The position numbers and the translations under genes were made by a program. This document shows positions 36,289 through 47,800 of a stretch of 64,000 nucleotides of DNA, piece by piece. The first letter of the stretch is position 1; every line of letters begins with the position of its first letter. Origin of the DNA: Flavobacteriales bacterium. GTDB lineage: Bacteria; Bacteroidota; Bacteroidia; Flavobacteriales_E; Vicingaceae. The DNA lies in assembly GCA_002706365.1 (NCBI GenBank), contig PALM01000020.1, positions 62,001 through 126,000 on the forward strand. The letters run 5' to 3'. The notes below the pieces were generated by a model that did not search any database, was not told where the DNA came from, and saw nothing but the letters and a program-made list of their open reading frames with translations.

Positions 36289-37131
36289 ATGGAGCAATAC
36301 AACGAACCATCAGTCGACATTGGTAAATACAGACCATTCATTTTTATTGGTATTGGATTAGTGATCTTGATCATTATTCTTTCAAACTCATTTAAGATCC
36401 TTCAACCAACAGAAAGGGGAGTGGTGTTTAGGAAATATACCTCAGGTCTAGATGTAGAAAACGTAAAGGGAGAGGGACTGAATGTGATCGCTCCTTGGAA
36501 TGACTTTATTGTATACAATGTTGAGGAGCAGCAAATTGAGGAAACAATGGATGTGTTGTCTAAGGATGGACTTTCGATCAATATCGATGTTTCTTTGCGT
36601 TTTAGACCAAATCCATCTGAAATTGGATTGCTACATCGCAAATTCAACAAGAGTCATGTACAAAACCTAATCCGTCCGGAATTAAGATCTGCGGTGAGAA
36701 AAGTGATTGGACAGTACACCCCGGAAGAGCTTTATGCCTCTAAGCGACAAGAGATCGAGACACGGATTGAACAAAACACAATGGAGATCTTGGCTGATAA
36801 CTATATAGAGCAAAAGGCATTGCTTTTTAGATCCATAAAGCTTCCCGCTACAATTAAGGAGTCTATCGAGACTAAGCTAGCAGCTGAACAAGAGGCTCAG
36901 AAGTATGACTACTTAATTCAAAAGGAGACGAAAGAAGCCGAACGAAGAAGAATTGATGCCGAAGGTAAGGCTGCAGCGAACCGCATTCTTAGTGCCTCTA
37001 TCACCGATAAGATCCTAAAAGAAAAGGGGATTTCTGCTACTGAAGCATTAGCAAAGTCGAGCAACTCAAAGATCATTGTGATCGGTGGAGGTGGAGACGG
37101 ACTCCCAGTTATCCTAAATACGGAGAAATAA
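36289..37131 (+). CDS. SPFH/prohibitin-family membrane protein
   Basis: 280 residues. An N-terminal membrane helix (PFIFIGIGLVILIIILSNSF) is followed by the SPFH/band-7 domain (VVFRKYTSGLDVENVKGEGL, LSKDGLSINIDVSLRF, RSAVRKVIGQYTPEELYASK) and a coiled-coil region rich in Ala/Glu/Lys (AEQEAQKYDYLIQKETKEAE, DAEGKAAANRILS). It is a bacterial prohibitin-like scaffold in the inner membrane, often linked to FtsH-type quality control. The next gene starts three bases after its stop. Confidence 0.9.
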   Translation: MEQYNEPSVDIGKYRPFIFIGIGLVILIIILSNSFKILQPTERGVVFRKYTSGLDVENVKGEGLNVIAPWNDFIVYNVEEQQIEETMDVLSKDGLSINIDVSLRFRPNPSEIGLLHRKFNKSHVQNLIRPELRSAVRKVIGQYTPEELYASKRQEIETRIEQNTMEILADNYIEQKALLFRSIKLPATIKESIETKLAAEQEAQKYDYLIQKETKEAERRRIDAEGKAAANRILSASITDKILKEKGISATEALAKSSNSKIIVIGGGGDGLPVILNTEK

Positions 37132-37134
37132 ACT

Positions 37135-37560
37135 ATGTCGGCTAAAGAAAAAACTGTTGAATACGAAGGGGATGGGGTTACCGTTTTGTGGAAGCCCCAC
37201 CTCTGTATTCATTCAGAATACTGTGTTAATGGTTTGCCTGAGGTATTCAAGCCTAAAGAAAGAAGGTGGATCCAGACAGAGCATGCTTCTGCAGAAGCGA
37301 TAATTAAACAAGTGAAACAATGCCCATCCGGGGCATTGGGCTATAAAACAGAAGGTATGTCAGAAAGTAATCAGAACAAGGGCTCAACTCAGCTTACGGT
37401 ATTGGAAAATGGTCCATTAATGTGTGAAGGACCAATTACCATCAAAAAGCCCGATGGCAGCACGGAAGAAAAAGCAAAGGCAGCTTTCTGTCGCTGCGGT
37501 GCTTCCTCTAACAAGCCATTTTGCGATGGCTCACATTCCAAGATCGATTTTAAGGGATAG
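37135..37560 (+). CDS. Fused Fer4_19 and CDGSH iron-sulfur protein
   Basis: 141 residues with two domains. Residues 1-70 are a divergent 4Fe-4S mono-cluster domain (TVLWKPHLCIHSEYCVNGLP, VKQCPSGAL; three Cys visible). Residues ~85-141 are a CDGSH [2Fe-2S] domain with C-R-C-G-x6-F-C-D-G-S-H (FCRCGASSNKPFCDGSH). CDGSH proteins bind a redox-active, pH-labile [2Fe-2S] cluster through three Cys and one His. The role is probably electron transfer or cluster delivery. It is coupled to the SPFH gene. Confidence 0.9.
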   Translation: MSAKEKTVEYEGDGVTVLWKPHLCIHSEYCVNGLPEVFKPKERRWIQTEHASAEAIIKQVKQCPSGALGYKTEGMSESNQNKGSTQLTVLENGPLMCEGPITIKKPDGSTEEKAKAAFCRCGASSNKPFCDGSHSKIDFKG

Positions 37561-37567
37561 GTTCTGA

Positions 37568-38113
37568 CTAATAGGTCAGTATTGGAACAATAACTTCTGT
37601 GTCGTCCCATTTCATCACCATATTCACATGGTAAATGAACTCAATAGTGAATTGCTCAACCACTTCTTTGGTGGGGACTGAAGGCACATTCACTCTTAGT
37701 ACATCGTACATAGGATCCCTGCTTGCCTTTTCATCCCAATTAACACCCCAATCATACATTTTGGAGTTAAGAATGATGGTCCACTGAGTTTCTTGAGGAA
37801 TAGTCCACAGCGTATATTTTCCGGCTTTCAACTTTACTCCCTCAATTGTGATGTCTTTATTGGTCATAAAGGTGGTAGGCTCATTCGCTCCAGTTCTCCA
37901 CACTTCTCCATAAGGCACTAACTCTCCAAAGATCTTTCTTCCTTTTTTGTATGGGCGACAGTAGTTTACTGAGAGAGTAATGTCTTCTCCTTCATACACA
38001 ACTGTAGCTTCCGGACTAGCTTTCTTTGTCTGATAGATCATGAATTGAAATCCCAAGAATCCCAAAATTCCCAATCCGAATACGATGATCAATGTCCACT
38101 TAAGTGCTTTCAT
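37568..38113 (-). CDS. DUF2911 family membrane-anchored protein
   Basis: 181 residues with an N-terminal helix (WTLIIVFGLGILGFLGFQFM). The DUF2911 core is VNYCRPYKKGRKIFGELVPY, GEVWRTGANEPTTF, KAGKYTLWTIP and YDWGVNWDEKASRDPM. The family is common in Bacteroidota, extracytoplasmic and uncharacterised. The gene is convergent with the CDGSH gene, stop to stop within seven bases. Confidence 0.88.
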   Translation of the reverse strand: MKALKWTLIIVFGLGILGFLGFQFMIYQTKKASPEATVVYEGEDITLSVNYCRPYKKGRKIFGELVPYGEVWRTGANEPTTFMTNKDITIEGVKLKAGKYTLWTIPQETQWTIILNSKMYDWGVNWDEKASRDPMYDVLRVNVPSVPTKEVVEQFTIEFIYHVNMVMKWDDTEVIVPILTY

Positions 38114-38143
38114 AGGCTTTGAAAATAATCAACCAAAAATAAC

Positions 38144-38173
38144 AAAAAAGGCCCCGATTAAATCGGAGCCTTT
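38144..38173 (-). terminator. Terminator downstream of clpB
   Basis: On the minus strand AAAGGC-T-CCGAT pairs with ATCGG-G-GCCTTT, followed by a six-T run. It lies eight bases after the clpB stop and before DUF2911. Confidence 0.85.
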
Positions 38174-38180
38174 GAATGAA

Positions 38181-40808
38181 TTATTGACCGTTCACTGCTT
38201 TATCTATCTCTGCCTCTAATGGCTTTCTGAAGACGATCTCATCTTCAAAAACATCCATTACGATCACATCTCCACTACTTACTTTATTGCTTAAGAGATC
38301 CTTTGAAAGCTGGTTCAGCACTCTTTTCTGGATCAATCGCTTGATCGGACGGGCACCGAATTGTGGATCATAGCCTTCTTCAGCCAGATAGTTTACCACT
38401 TCATCGGTAAAGCTGATCTCGATCTCATTCTTAGCTGCTAGCTTTTTAACCCACTGCAGTTGTAGACCAACGATCTCTTTCACATTCGCCTTACTCAATG
38501 GCGTAAACATGATGGTTTCATCAATCCTGTTCAAGAATTCCGGACGAATGGTCTTTCTCAATAAGCCCATGACTTCTTTTTTAGTAGAAGCCATCACTGA
38601 ATCTAGGTTCTTAGAATCCAGATCGTCGAAGTTCTCCTGGATGATCTGAGAACCCAGGTTCGAGGTCATAATGATAATGGTGTTCTTAAAGTTCACCACT
38701 CGACCTTTATTATCAGTTAACCTACCGTCATCCAACACTTGCAAGAGAATGTTGAACACATCCGGATGCGCTTTTTCGATCTCATCCAAGAGTATCACAG
38801 AGTAGGGCTTTCTTCTAACCGCTTCAGTTAGTTGTCCGCCTTCATCATATCCCACATAGCCCGGAGGTGCCCCCAATAATCTTGAAACCGCATGTCGCTC
38901 TTGATATTCACTCATATCAATACGTGTCATGGCATTCTCATCATTGAAGAGGTAGTCGCTCAAGGATTTAGCGAGCTCTGTTTTACCAACTCCTGTTGTA
39001 CCCAAGAATATGAATGAGCCAATAGGCTTCTTCTCGTCTTGCATACCAGCACGACTTCTGCGAATGGCATCAGAAACAGCCTCAATAGCCTCATCTTGTC
39101 CAACTACGCGTTTGTGTAATTCATCTTCAAGGTATAAGAGTTTTTCTCTTTCCGACTGCAGCATTTTACTGATCGGAATACCTGTCCATCTGCTCACCAC
39201 ATCGGCGATCTCTTCAGAATCTACTTCCTCTTTAATAAGGGTGGATTTCTCCTTGATCTCTGCCAATTGTCCCTTGAGATTTTCAAGCTGAGTTTCCTCT
39301 TCCTTGATTCGTCCGTAGCGTATTTCCGCAACTTTCTCGTACTGACCGGCTCTTTCGGCTTGTTCAGCTTCATGTTTTAGCTGATCTATATTCTCTTTGG
39401 CTTTCTGTATCCCATCTACGATCTCCCTTTCGGCTTGCCATTTAGCATTCAGATCTTGGCGCTTCTCATTCAGATTTGCAATGTCTTGATTCAATTGCTT
39501 GAGTTTCGCCTGATCTTTCTCTCGCTTAATCGCTTCACGCTCGATTTCTAGCTGCATTACCTTACGATCCAATTCATCAAGTTCTTCAGGTTTGGAGTTG
39601 ATTTCCATTCGCAGTTTAGAGGCAGCTTCATCGATCAAGTCGATGGCTTTATCCGGAAGAAAACGATCAGTAATGTATCGCTGAGAAAGCTCAACAGCAG
39701 AAATGATCGCCTCATCCTTGATCTGCACCTTATGGTGTGTTTCGTATTTCTCTTTGATCCCTCTTAGGATGGAAATAGCGTCCTCAGTATTAGGCTCATC
39801 GATCATTACTTTTTGGAAACGACGTTCCAGGGCTTTGTCCTTTTCGAAGTACTTTTGATACTCGTTCAAGGTGGTTGCACCAATAGCTCTTAGCTCACCT
39901 CTTGCGAGGGCAGGCTTGAGTATGTTGGCTGCATCCATGGCGCCTTCGCCACCTCCGGCACCAACCAGAGTGTGGATTTCATCAATGAAAAGGACTATGT
40001 CGCCTTCAGCTCCAACTACTTCTTTCACTACCGACTTCAAACGCTCTTCGAATTCACCTTTGTATTTAGCACCGGCAACCAAAGCTCCCATATCTAAAGA
40101 GTAGATCTGTTTGCTTTTTAGGTTCTCAGGTACATCACCAGCGATGATTCTATGCGCCAGACCTTCTGCGATTGCCGTTTTACCTACACCGGGTTCACCA
40201 ATAAGGATAGGGTTGTTCTTGGTTCTACGAGATAGGATCTGAAGCACCCTTCTGATCTCCTCATCGCGACCAATAACAGGATCCAATTTATTCTCATTGG
40301 CAAGCTGGTTAAGGTTCTTGGCGTATTTATTCAAGGCATTATAGGTGTCTTCAGCAGTTTGAGAAGTCACTTTTTCGCCTTTTCTAAGTTCCTTGATAGC
40401 TACGATCAATTCCTTTTCATTAATTCCGTTGTCTTTCAGCAATTGAGAAACTGAATCAGAGCCTTTTAGGATTCCCAATAAGAGGTGTTCAATAGATACA
40501 TATTCATCTCCGAACTCCTTTAGGTAATTGTTTGCTTTGTTTAAGCTCTCATTGGCTTTTTGAGAGAGGTAAAGGTCTCCACCGCTAACTTTAGGGTAGG
40601 AGTCTACAATCCTGTCCAAAGCCTGAGTGAGCATAGATAGATTCACGCCCAGCTTCTTCATGATGAAGGGAGTGACGTTCTCATCCACCTGCATGATGCC
40701 CTTGAGCAGGTGGCCATTCTCAATGGCTTGATGCTCTTTAGACATCGCCAGTTGCTGTGCTTGTTGCACTGCTTCCTGGGACTTGATGGTATAATTCTTA
40801 AAATTCAT
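38181..40808 (-). CDS. clpB: ClpB, protein disaggregase
   Basis: 875 residues, full length. Clp_N domain to ~150; D1 with Walker [13 protein letters not shown]; the long coiled-coil middle domain (about 400-525; [40 protein letters not shown]-like), which distinguishes ClpB from ClpC; D2 with [13 protein letters not shown] and [20 protein letters not shown]. With DnaK it solubilises aggregated proteins after heat stress. No ClpP-binding loop is expected. Confidence 0.97.
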   Translation of the reverse strand: MNFKNYTIKSQEAVQQAQQLAMSKEHQAIENGHLLKGIMQVDENVTPFIMKKLGVNLSMLTQALDRIVDSYPKVSGGDLYLSQKANESLNKANNYLKEFGDEYVSIEHLLLGILKGSDSVSQLLKDNGINEKELIVAIKELRKGEKVTSQTAEDTYNALNKYAKNLNQLANENKLDPVIGRDEEIRRVLQILSRRTKNNPILIGEPGVGKTAIAEGLAHRIIAGDVPENLKSKQIYSLDMGALVAGAKYKGEFEERLKSVVKEVVGAEGDIVLFIDEIHTLVGAGGGEGAMDAANILKPALARGELRAIGATTLNEYQKYFEKDKALERRFQKVMIDEPNTEDAISILRGIKEKYETHHKVQIKDEAIISAVELSQRYITDRFLPDKAIDLIDEAASKLRMEINSKPEELDELDRKVMQLEIEREAIKREKDQAKLKQLNQDIANLNEKRQDLNAKWQAEREIVDGIQKAKENIDQLKHEAEQAERAGQYEKVAEIRYGRIKEEETQLENLKGQLAEIKEKSTLIKEEVDSEEIADVVSRWTGIPISKMLQSEREKLLYLEDELHKRVVGQDEAIEAVSDAIRRSRAGMQDEKKPIGSFIFLGTTGVGKTELAKSLSDYLFNDENAMTRIDMSEYQERHAVSRLLGAPPGYVGYDEGGQLTEAVRRKPYSVILLDEIEKAHPDVFNILLQVLDDGRLTDNKGRVVNFKNTIIIMTSNLGSQIIQENFDDLDSKNLDSVMASTKKEVMGLLRKTIRPEFLNRIDETIMFTPLSKANVKEIVGLQLQWVKKLAAKNEIEISFTDEVVNYLAEEGYDPQFGARPIKRLIQKRVLNQLSKDLLSNKVSSGDVIVMDVFEDEIVFRKPLEAEIDKAVNGQ

Positions 40809-40997
40809 TCTATATGTTTTGATGCTTGATTTCTAAATTCTCAGAGCATAAATCAAATAGTCGTCCAATTGAAAAAGTGGCTGTTTTTCGGAAAATATGT
40901 CAGCAAAAGCAACCTATTTAATAGATTATACGTCAATTTGGCACTTAATTGCGTGAGTTTTATTATTTTTAAATCTACCAATCATAAACGACAAGCT

Positions 40998-42707
40998 ATG
41001 AAAAAAGTCTACTATTATCTTATCGCATTACTTCTTCTTTTTACTTCCTCTTTATTTTACAATCCTGTTCATTCTCAATCTTTAGACTGGGCCGCACGTT
41101 TCAGTCGAGACGTAAATGGGACCATTAACGATTATGCAATTCTACCCGACGGAAGTGTGATTGTTCTTATGTTTTATGATGGTAGAGTAAAATTTGAAGG
41201 GGTGAATGGAAGAATCACTTTAGGTCCAAATTGCAATTATTGTAATTCAGCATTTATTGCCAGAATAAATAATCAAGGCAAAGCTATTTGGTATAAGAAC
41301 TGGCCAAATAGCAGCCCTGCAGCATTGAAGCTTGAACAAATTGAATTGGATCATAATATGGATATCATTATTGCCGGTGGCTATCAAGGTTCTTATGATC
41401 TTGATCCTAGTGCAGGTGTTAGTATGACACCGAATGGTGTAGGTCTGTTACTAATGAAACTTGACACAAATGGAACATTCATAAATGCAAGCACTCTAGC
41501 TGCCGCTGGGGGTACATTTTTATATCAATTTTCTGCTGAGCATCTTGTTAGAGTTGGGAATGATTTCTTTATGGCTGGCGAATTCACTACATCTTTGGAC
41601 TTAGATCCCGGCCCTGCAATCAATAGTGTTTCAGAGTCAAATCCAGATGAAAATCTATACCTAGTTCGCTATGATAGTAACCTTAATTTTCTTAATAAGA
41701 ACCAGCTTGCTTTTAATAGCTCAGACGAATTTAGAATTAAAGCCCAAACTGATGGTGTAGGCAATGTATATCTAGTTCATTCTGGAAATGGAAATAGAAA
41801 TCCCAATTCTGGGGATGTATTGAAGAGGTTTAATTCAGCTTTACAAAACGATTCCAATATAAATCTAGATGGGATTTATATTAATGATTTTACTTTTGGT
41901 ACTCCTGCGGAATTAACATTTGCGGGTTATTGTTTAGCCAATTCAGATTTCGCAATTAGATCAGGTTCACATCCCTCCACAGCTGAAGGATATTGTTTAG
42001 CCTCTTATAATAGGAATGGACAGATGAATTGGAATAAAGTGTTTCCCAATGTTGGAAACAATCCTTTGGTAAGGTTAGAAAGTGTCACCACTGACGGTCA
42101 GGGAAATACCATTTTTGGAGGAGAATTCACTTTTGATCTTTACCTAGATAGTAACAGCACTAACCCTACTAATACTCGTAATACAAATAGAGATGGATTT
42201 TTTGCAAGTTTTGACTCAAATGGCGATTTCAATTGGAGTTATTCACACACTGCTACTGTGATGAATAGTCATGCCACTACTATGGAACTTAGAGCAGAAA
42301 ATGGAAAATTATACCTTCATGGACGTGTTCTTCGAAATGCCATGAATTTCAATCCTTTTGGCAATCAATTAAGCATTCCCAATAGTTTTACCTCATTGGT
42401 GATTCAAGGACAGTATGATCCTTTCATGCAGAAGATTGATCTTGGTTTGATCACTTCATTAGATAATCGATCACAGTCTGAGATGACAGTTGATGTATAC
42501 CCTAATCCAGCAGTGGATGAGCTGTATATTTCAAATGTTTCAAAGCTTCAGAGGGTCAATCTCTATACTTTAAGTGGACAAAGGATCATTGATATTCAAA
42601 AACCTACAAAGCGAATAGACCTTTCTACTTTAAGTGAAGGGATCTATCTGATGGAAATGATTGGATTCGATGGAGAAAGAAGTATGCAAAAGATTGTGAA
42701 GCAGTGA
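40998..42707 (+). CDS. Secreted beta-propeller-like protein with T9SS sorting domain
   Basis: 569 residues from ATG 40998 with signal peptide (VYYYLIALLLLFTSSLFYN); an upstream in-frame ATG adds 43 unlikely residues. Residues ~30-480 contain repeats around D-x-D-P-x-x-G-V (GSYDLDPSAGVSMTPNG, SLDLDPGPAINSVS, GEFTFDLYLDSNSTNP) of the SBBP/beta-propeller kind. The end is a T9SS type-A domain (VDVYPNPAVDELYISNV, LYTLSGQRIIDIQ, LSEGIYLMEM). Its stop is seven bases from the convergent peptidase gene. Confidence 0.85.
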   Translation: MKKVYYYLIALLLLFTSSLFYNPVHSQSLDWAARFSRDVNGTINDYAILPDGSVIVLMFYDGRVKFEGVNGRITLGPNCNYCNSAFIARINNQGKAIWYKNWPNSSPAALKLEQIELDHNMDIIIAGGYQGSYDLDPSAGVSMTPNGVGLLLMKLDTNGTFINASTLAAAGGTFLYQFSAEHLVRVGNDFFMAGEFTTSLDLDPGPAINSVSESNPDENLYLVRYDSNLNFLNKNQLAFNSSDEFRIKAQTDGVGNVYLVHSGNGNRNPNSGDVLKRFNSALQNDSNINLDGIYINDFTFGTPAELTFAGYCLANSDFAIRSGSHPSTAEGYCLASYNRNGQMNWNKVFPNVGNNPLVRLESVTTDGQGNTIFGGEFTFDLYLDSNSTNPTNTRNTNRDGFFASFDSNGDFNWSYSHTATVMNSHATTMELRAENGKLYLHGRVLRNAMNFNPFGNQLSIPNSFTSLVIQGQYDPFMQKIDLGLITSLDNRSQSEMTVDVYPNPAVDELYISNVSKLQRVNLYTLSGQRIIDIQKPTKRIDLSTLSEGIYLMEMIGFDGERSMQKIVKQ

Positions 42708-42714
42708 GTCTGTG

Positions 42715-44616
42715 CTATTGCTTAATGATAGGATAGGAGATCATTCCCTCTTTATCCTCAATTTGTATGTAATACATGCCCTTGGAGAGATCTTGAAAGT
42801 CAAGTCGATCCTCTTTCTTGTACCATTGATCGATTAGCCTGGAATTCGCATCATATAAATTGATCAAAGCTCCATTTTGAACCCCTTCTAGAGTCAAAGT
42901 ATTCTGGAAGGGGTTTGGATATACCTTGACCTGCACTTCACTTCTCTTTTTGAGCTGATCAAGGCTAGTTATTACATCATGTTGCGCCAATACCCAGCCG
43001 TCGGGATCGAAGCTGATGCTATCGATAGCCCGACTAATATTCAGACTAAACTGTTGATTAGAAAAAGTGGGGTTCAGCACAATTGTCGAATCCCAATTGC
43101 CGGAATGCAGCTGATAAGGTAGGGGGATATTGAAAAAATAGACAGATGGATGGGAGGGCAGCTGTTCGATATTCATTCTGAGTTCACCATCCGACTGTGA
43201 CCAAGTGCTAGTGTAGATCGGGAAGCCTTTGCCGTAGAACCAATCTTTGAAAAACTCATTCAAATTCTTTCCCGATGCCGATTCTAAATGAGATTTAAGA
43301 TCAGCTGTAGAGGCAAAGCCGTATTCAAAAGCAGGATCATTCGCATAGTTCTTAATGCCCGCAAAGAAAGCAGAATCACCACATACCCAGCGCAGCATAT
43401 GCAAGAACATGGCACCTTTTTGATAAACCACTTGATTGAATAAGGAACTCACATCGCTGGTATCGGTTCTAAATAGGGCCTCATCCGGGAATTGCAGACT
43501 AGCCTGTTCCCAATAATTGCGCACATTGGGCCAGTAGAAGGAGTCGTGAACCACATTGAATTCATAGGTGAGTCCGGTAAAATAGGTGGCAAAACCTTCA
43601 TTCAGCCAGAGATCTTGCCAGGATGAACAAGTTACCTTATCTCCAAACCATTGATGCACCAATTCATGAGCGATCAGCTCACCGCCATAGCCCGTCATAA
43701 AGCTCATGGTTTGATGCTCCATTCCACCACCTCTGGTAAAGGAAGCGTGTCCGTATTTCTCATTGATGAAGGGGTACTCACCGAAGAGTGAATCGTAGAG
43801 CTGAAGCCAGGGACCTATGGGGTTGTTCGACTGGCTTAAAGTCTCATTGGGGAAAAGGAAATGCTCCATCAGCAGGCTATCACTTCCCAATTGATAGTAT
43901 TCTTCAAAGAATTGATAATTCCCTACTGCAACCGCAATTAGGTAAGTGGTAATAGGGTATTTGGTTTTGTAGGTGTAACGATGGTCGGTACCCAGAGTGT
44001 CGATCGACTTTCGGAGTCCGTTAGTGGCCACTTTATAGGCCAGGGGAGTGGTGACGGCAATTTCCACCGAATCCGCTTTGTCGTAGAGATCATCTTTACA
44101 GGGCCACCAGTCGGACGCACCATAAGGCTGGGAGAGTGTCCAGATCATTTCACCACCACCGGGAATGGTATCTTGGGCGAAGGTGCCTAAACCACCGGAT
44201 ATAGGAGCTCCTTGATAGAAAACCCTGATAGAATCCATGCTTAAAGCATAAATAGGCTGGGGGAGGTCGATTGTTATGGTTCTATTCAGATGGCTGTAAT
44301 TCAAAGATGAACCATCATAGATCACTGAATCTACCTGCATGGAGTCGGAGAGAAGGAGTTTGATTTGGTTTAGGCTATCAGCTTCCACTTCAAAGAACAC
44401 ATCCACCGAACCGCTGATATAGCTGATGTTTGGGTCCAATTGAACATCCAAACGATATGACTTTACGTCATAGCCAGTTATTTGAGGCAGAGATTTAAGT
44501 CGCTGGAGTTGGTTGTATTTGGTGCTTTCGGATTCAGAGATTTTACAGGAGTGAAATTCTTGGGCTGTTGTTTTTAATGAGAATAAGCTGGTTAGGATTA
44601 AAATCAGAGTAACCAA
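42715..44616 (-). CDS. Secreted M1-family aminopeptidase with T9SS sorting domain
   Basis: A zinc peptidase of about 630 residues. It has the exopeptidase motif GGGMEHQTM (GAMEN equivalent), HELVHQWFGDKV (H-E-x-x-H) and LNEGFATYFTG (third zinc ligand Glu). The C-terminus is a T9SS domain (VKVYPNPFQNTLTLEG, GMYYIQI). No ATG lies close before the signal-like segment VTLILILTSLFSLKTTAQ; the frame is open back to 44886, but that extension is built of heptamer repeats. TTG at 44614-44616 is therefore my preferred start, with low certainty. Confidence 0.82.
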   Translation of the reverse strand: MVTLILILTSLFSLKTTAQEFHSCKISESESTKYNQLQRLKSLPQITGYDVKSYRLDVQLDPNISYISGSVDVFFEVEADSLNQIKLLLSDSMQVDSVIYDGSSLNYSHLNRTITIDLPQPIYALSMDSIRVFYQGAPISGGLGTFAQDTIPGGGEMIWTLSQPYGASDWWPCKDDLYDKADSVEIAVTTPLAYKVATNGLRKSIDTLGTDHRYTYKTKYPITTYLIAVAVGNYQFFEEYYQLGSDSLLMEHFLFPNETLSQSNNPIGPWLQLYDSLFGEYPFINEKYGHASFTRGGGMEHQTMSFMTGYGGELIAHELVHQWFGDKVTCSSWQDLWLNEGFATYFTGLTYEFNVVHDSFYWPNVRNYWEQASLQFPDEALFRTDTSDVSSLFNQVVYQKGAMFLHMLRWVCGDSAFFAGIKNYANDPAFEYGFASTADLKSHLESASGKNLNEFFKDWFYGKGFPIYTSTWSQSDGELRMNIEQLPSHPSVYFFNIPLPYQLHSGNWDSTIVLNPTFSNQQFSLNISRAIDSISFDPDGWVLAQHDVITSLDQLKKRSEVQVKVYPNPFQNTLTLEGVQNGALINLYDANSRLIDQWYKKEDRLDFQDLSKGMYYIQIEDKEGMISYPIIKQ

Positions 44617-44639
44617 AGTGTACTTTGGAGATAGAATTT

Positions 44640-44790
44640 CACTTGAGATCGAGGATCGGAGATCGGAGATCGAGAATTCTTGACTAGGATACCTTTTTAA
44701 AGTTGAAAGTAGAAAGTCTGACCTCAAGCTTCCAGCTTCCAGCTTCCTTTTTGAAGTTTGAAGTTTAAAGTTTGAAAATTTCTTTCTCCA
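44640..44790. repeat. Cluster of four different heptamer arrays
   Basis: GAGATCG AGGATCG GAGATCG GAGATCG (44645-44672), AAGTTGA AAGTAGA AAGTCTG (44700-44720), AGCTTCC x3 (44727-44748) and GAAGTTT GAAGTTT AAAGTTT (44752-44773). All have 7-base period but unrelated sequences. Confidence 0.85.
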
Positions 44791-44812
44791 AGCTCTGAAC
44801 ACCAAACTCGAA

Positions 44813-47800
44813 TCAATTAACCACCACCTTCTGATTGATTCCCATCCCCGGAACCCGCAATATATAAACCCCTTTATCTGCTTCAATTTGAATGTTTTCT
44901 GTTGACCATTTAAAGTTACTATTTTTCAGCACTTTGCCGCTTAGGTCAATGATCTCATATCGCTCTCCGATTAGCTCTTCAGGTACTTCAATGGTGAATT
45001 GGCCGTTATTGGGATTAGGGTAGACAGAGAGAGAGTGAGTGTGAGGTTGAAGCTTTGATATTGATGTGATTGTAGGGTCAAAAACATGAATATCATCAAT
45101 CAATCCTGTAGAGTAAGATTGATTTTCAAGAACAATTCTAATATTCTTCCCGGCATAATTATCCAAGGATACAGTCTTTTTCAAATAAGGTGCTAAAAAA
45201 GAAGTTTGTCTTTGCGTATGTGGAATTGAATCAACTAAAATGCGATTAGTGGAAGTTAAACTTAGATCAATGACATAGATGTAAAATTTTGCATTTTGAG
45301 GTAGAGCACCAAGTTGAAAGTAAAATTCTAAATCAATGTTTTGATGTCCACTCAAATCAATGCAAGGAGTAGTAGTGCTAAATCGGCCTTTAAGGAATCC
45401 GCTTCCACTGTATGGTTTGTATAAATTCCCACAATAATTTGTGTCATTTACGTAAAACCTACCGCCTCCAAAGTCCCAATTGTACTTAAACAGATCAGAC
45501 CATAATTCACACCTATATTGATCTCTATAATAATATAGGGGATCATCAAAATTTTCAAAGAATGGGAGTACGCTAGAGCTTTTTCCTATATAGTAGCTTG
45601 CAGTGTCGTCTTTTGAATTGATATCATTGATAAGAATAGAGGTAGTAATTCGATAATTTCCTCCTTGTGGAATGTATAGCTTATTTGAAAATTCATGAAT
45701 GTATTCCGAACTAATTATTAAAGTAGTGTCAATGGTGAATATAGTATCTGTATTGTATTCAATAGGGGATTGATAGATTAAGGTGTTTTGACTGCCATAG
45801 ACCTCATACCTTAATGGTAAAGAGTTAGGGAGAATAACAGTATCAAGATAATTATAAATTGACATGCTAATAGGGATTGAATCCGCACATTCCCAGGGTG
45901 AATTAGTATATTTTATGGGAAATGCATCATGCACTTCATTAGCTATATTCTCGTCCAAGGAGTTGGGGTAAATGCGAATGAGATCTATTCCGGTATTACT
46001 TTGAGTTCCCCTATTCTCAGCTCTGAATCTAATTCTAATGTTTTGATTTTTAAACGCCATCAATGACTCTGATGCTGTTGAGTAAACCTGATAAGTGCTA
46101 GAGTGGGTAATTCCAGAAATTGTATCTATACATTGCCAACTACCATTATATATATCTATGTAAAGTGGCCCCATTGAAGAAGCATTTGAAGCATATCTTT
46201 GATAGGCATATTTTAAGGTCGGATCAGGTAAAGAAGAATCGATGTAAATACAAGGGGATACTAAATTAGCCTCGAATCCATTAGCGCCAAAAGTTCCTGT
46301 AGTCATTTGAAAACTTCTAATATTATAATCACTAACTGGACCTGCTGCTATTGGAGCACTTCTTCCTCCTGTCAGCTCCCATTTGAATGCAGGATTGGAA
46401 ATGAAATTACCAGAATAGTTAATCCACTTCGGATAGGTAATTGGAGTTAATCCTTTTAATTCTTCGTCAAAATCCTCTATAAAAGGGACTGAATAGTTTT
46501 GATTCTGGGGATTTGTTAGAATGGTATCAGAAAAGATCGTGTCATCAGCCGTAAGAACTGAACTATTTACCGAGCAAATCAATCTAAAATGATTGCTTTG
46601 ATTCTGCGAGAAGTCAAAGGAAATGTTTGATGTCAATTCAACTGTTTCATTTGTATTCACATACCTAATAATGGTATCCCTTAGGTTCACATTATTATTA
46701 AATAGGTAGTCACAATAGATCGTATCTAATGTCTGATATCCTATGTTTTGAAGTTCAAATCGAATTTTAGAAAGGTTGTTAGTTTGGCAGTAGAAAGTAT
46801 CTGAATTATTTTCTGCCACAGGACTTATTATTCTTGATATTGAAATATCTAAAGAATCTTGTTCAATAAGCTGGAAATCATCTATTGCAACTCCTTCATA
46901 ATTTAAGTTTAGATCAGATCGAAATACAAATCGAAAACTAATATCACTGGCTTGATTGATACTATCGATTAAAGTGGTCATTCTAATCCAATTTCCATTT
47001 GTATTTCCTGACCAAAATGGTAATTGACTTGAATGCCAGTTTTGACCTATAAAATTTGGATGTGGCCCTAATGGAGTATAAGAATTACCACCGTCGGTAG
47101 TGTATTCTATACTGATCTTATCTACGTTATTTTCTAAACGGTAATTCAGCTTAAAAGAGAGTATCAGAGGGTTAGCCACATTAGTCAGATCAAAACATGG
47201 TGATTCCAAATAAGAAATTTCGTTGGAATTATGATTCCCGCTTAAATTGGTCACAAAGGCATTTTGTCCGCTTGCTGCAGTACTAATGAGATTACCACTG
47301 GGAACTCCTCTTTGCCAGCTGCTGTTTTGACCATGGATCTGCCACAACTGATTAGGAGTTTCAAAATCATCAGTAAAAGGCAGGTTTTGATAAGCGCTAC
47401 GATATAGTTGAATACGGTTAGTATCGTTCGAACGGTCAACATCATTCGTCAGATCTGTATAGGCGATAATGTTATTTGTTCCTGCAGATGTATTTAGGGC
47501 TGTGCTGAATACATAGCCCATAGAGGAGTTTGGGTTAAGTGTAGTTGTAACCGTTTCAGTGATTGGAGTAGAGCCGTTTACTGAATAGCTCACATTAAAA
47601 TTAGATAGACTATTTCCACCATTGTTTCTGATGGAAACAGCCAAATTATTTGCAGTACTATTCGTACAACCATCTCGCAGACTATCAATGGATACAAGCT
47701 CTAATTCATTTATAAGAGGTTCATAGATCTCTACATTATCTATTCCCAGATACCAAGCCCAATCATTTCCATCATGATATCTAAAGCGAACCTGACATTG

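Noticed and set aside
40869-40997. 43-residue extension of the beta-propeller protein
   Set aside because: The signal peptide begins at 40998; the extension is AT-rich promoter sequence.
44617-44886. 90-residue N-terminal extension of the M1 peptidase
   Set aside because: It is encoded by heptamer repeats and overlaps the end of the neighbouring gene.
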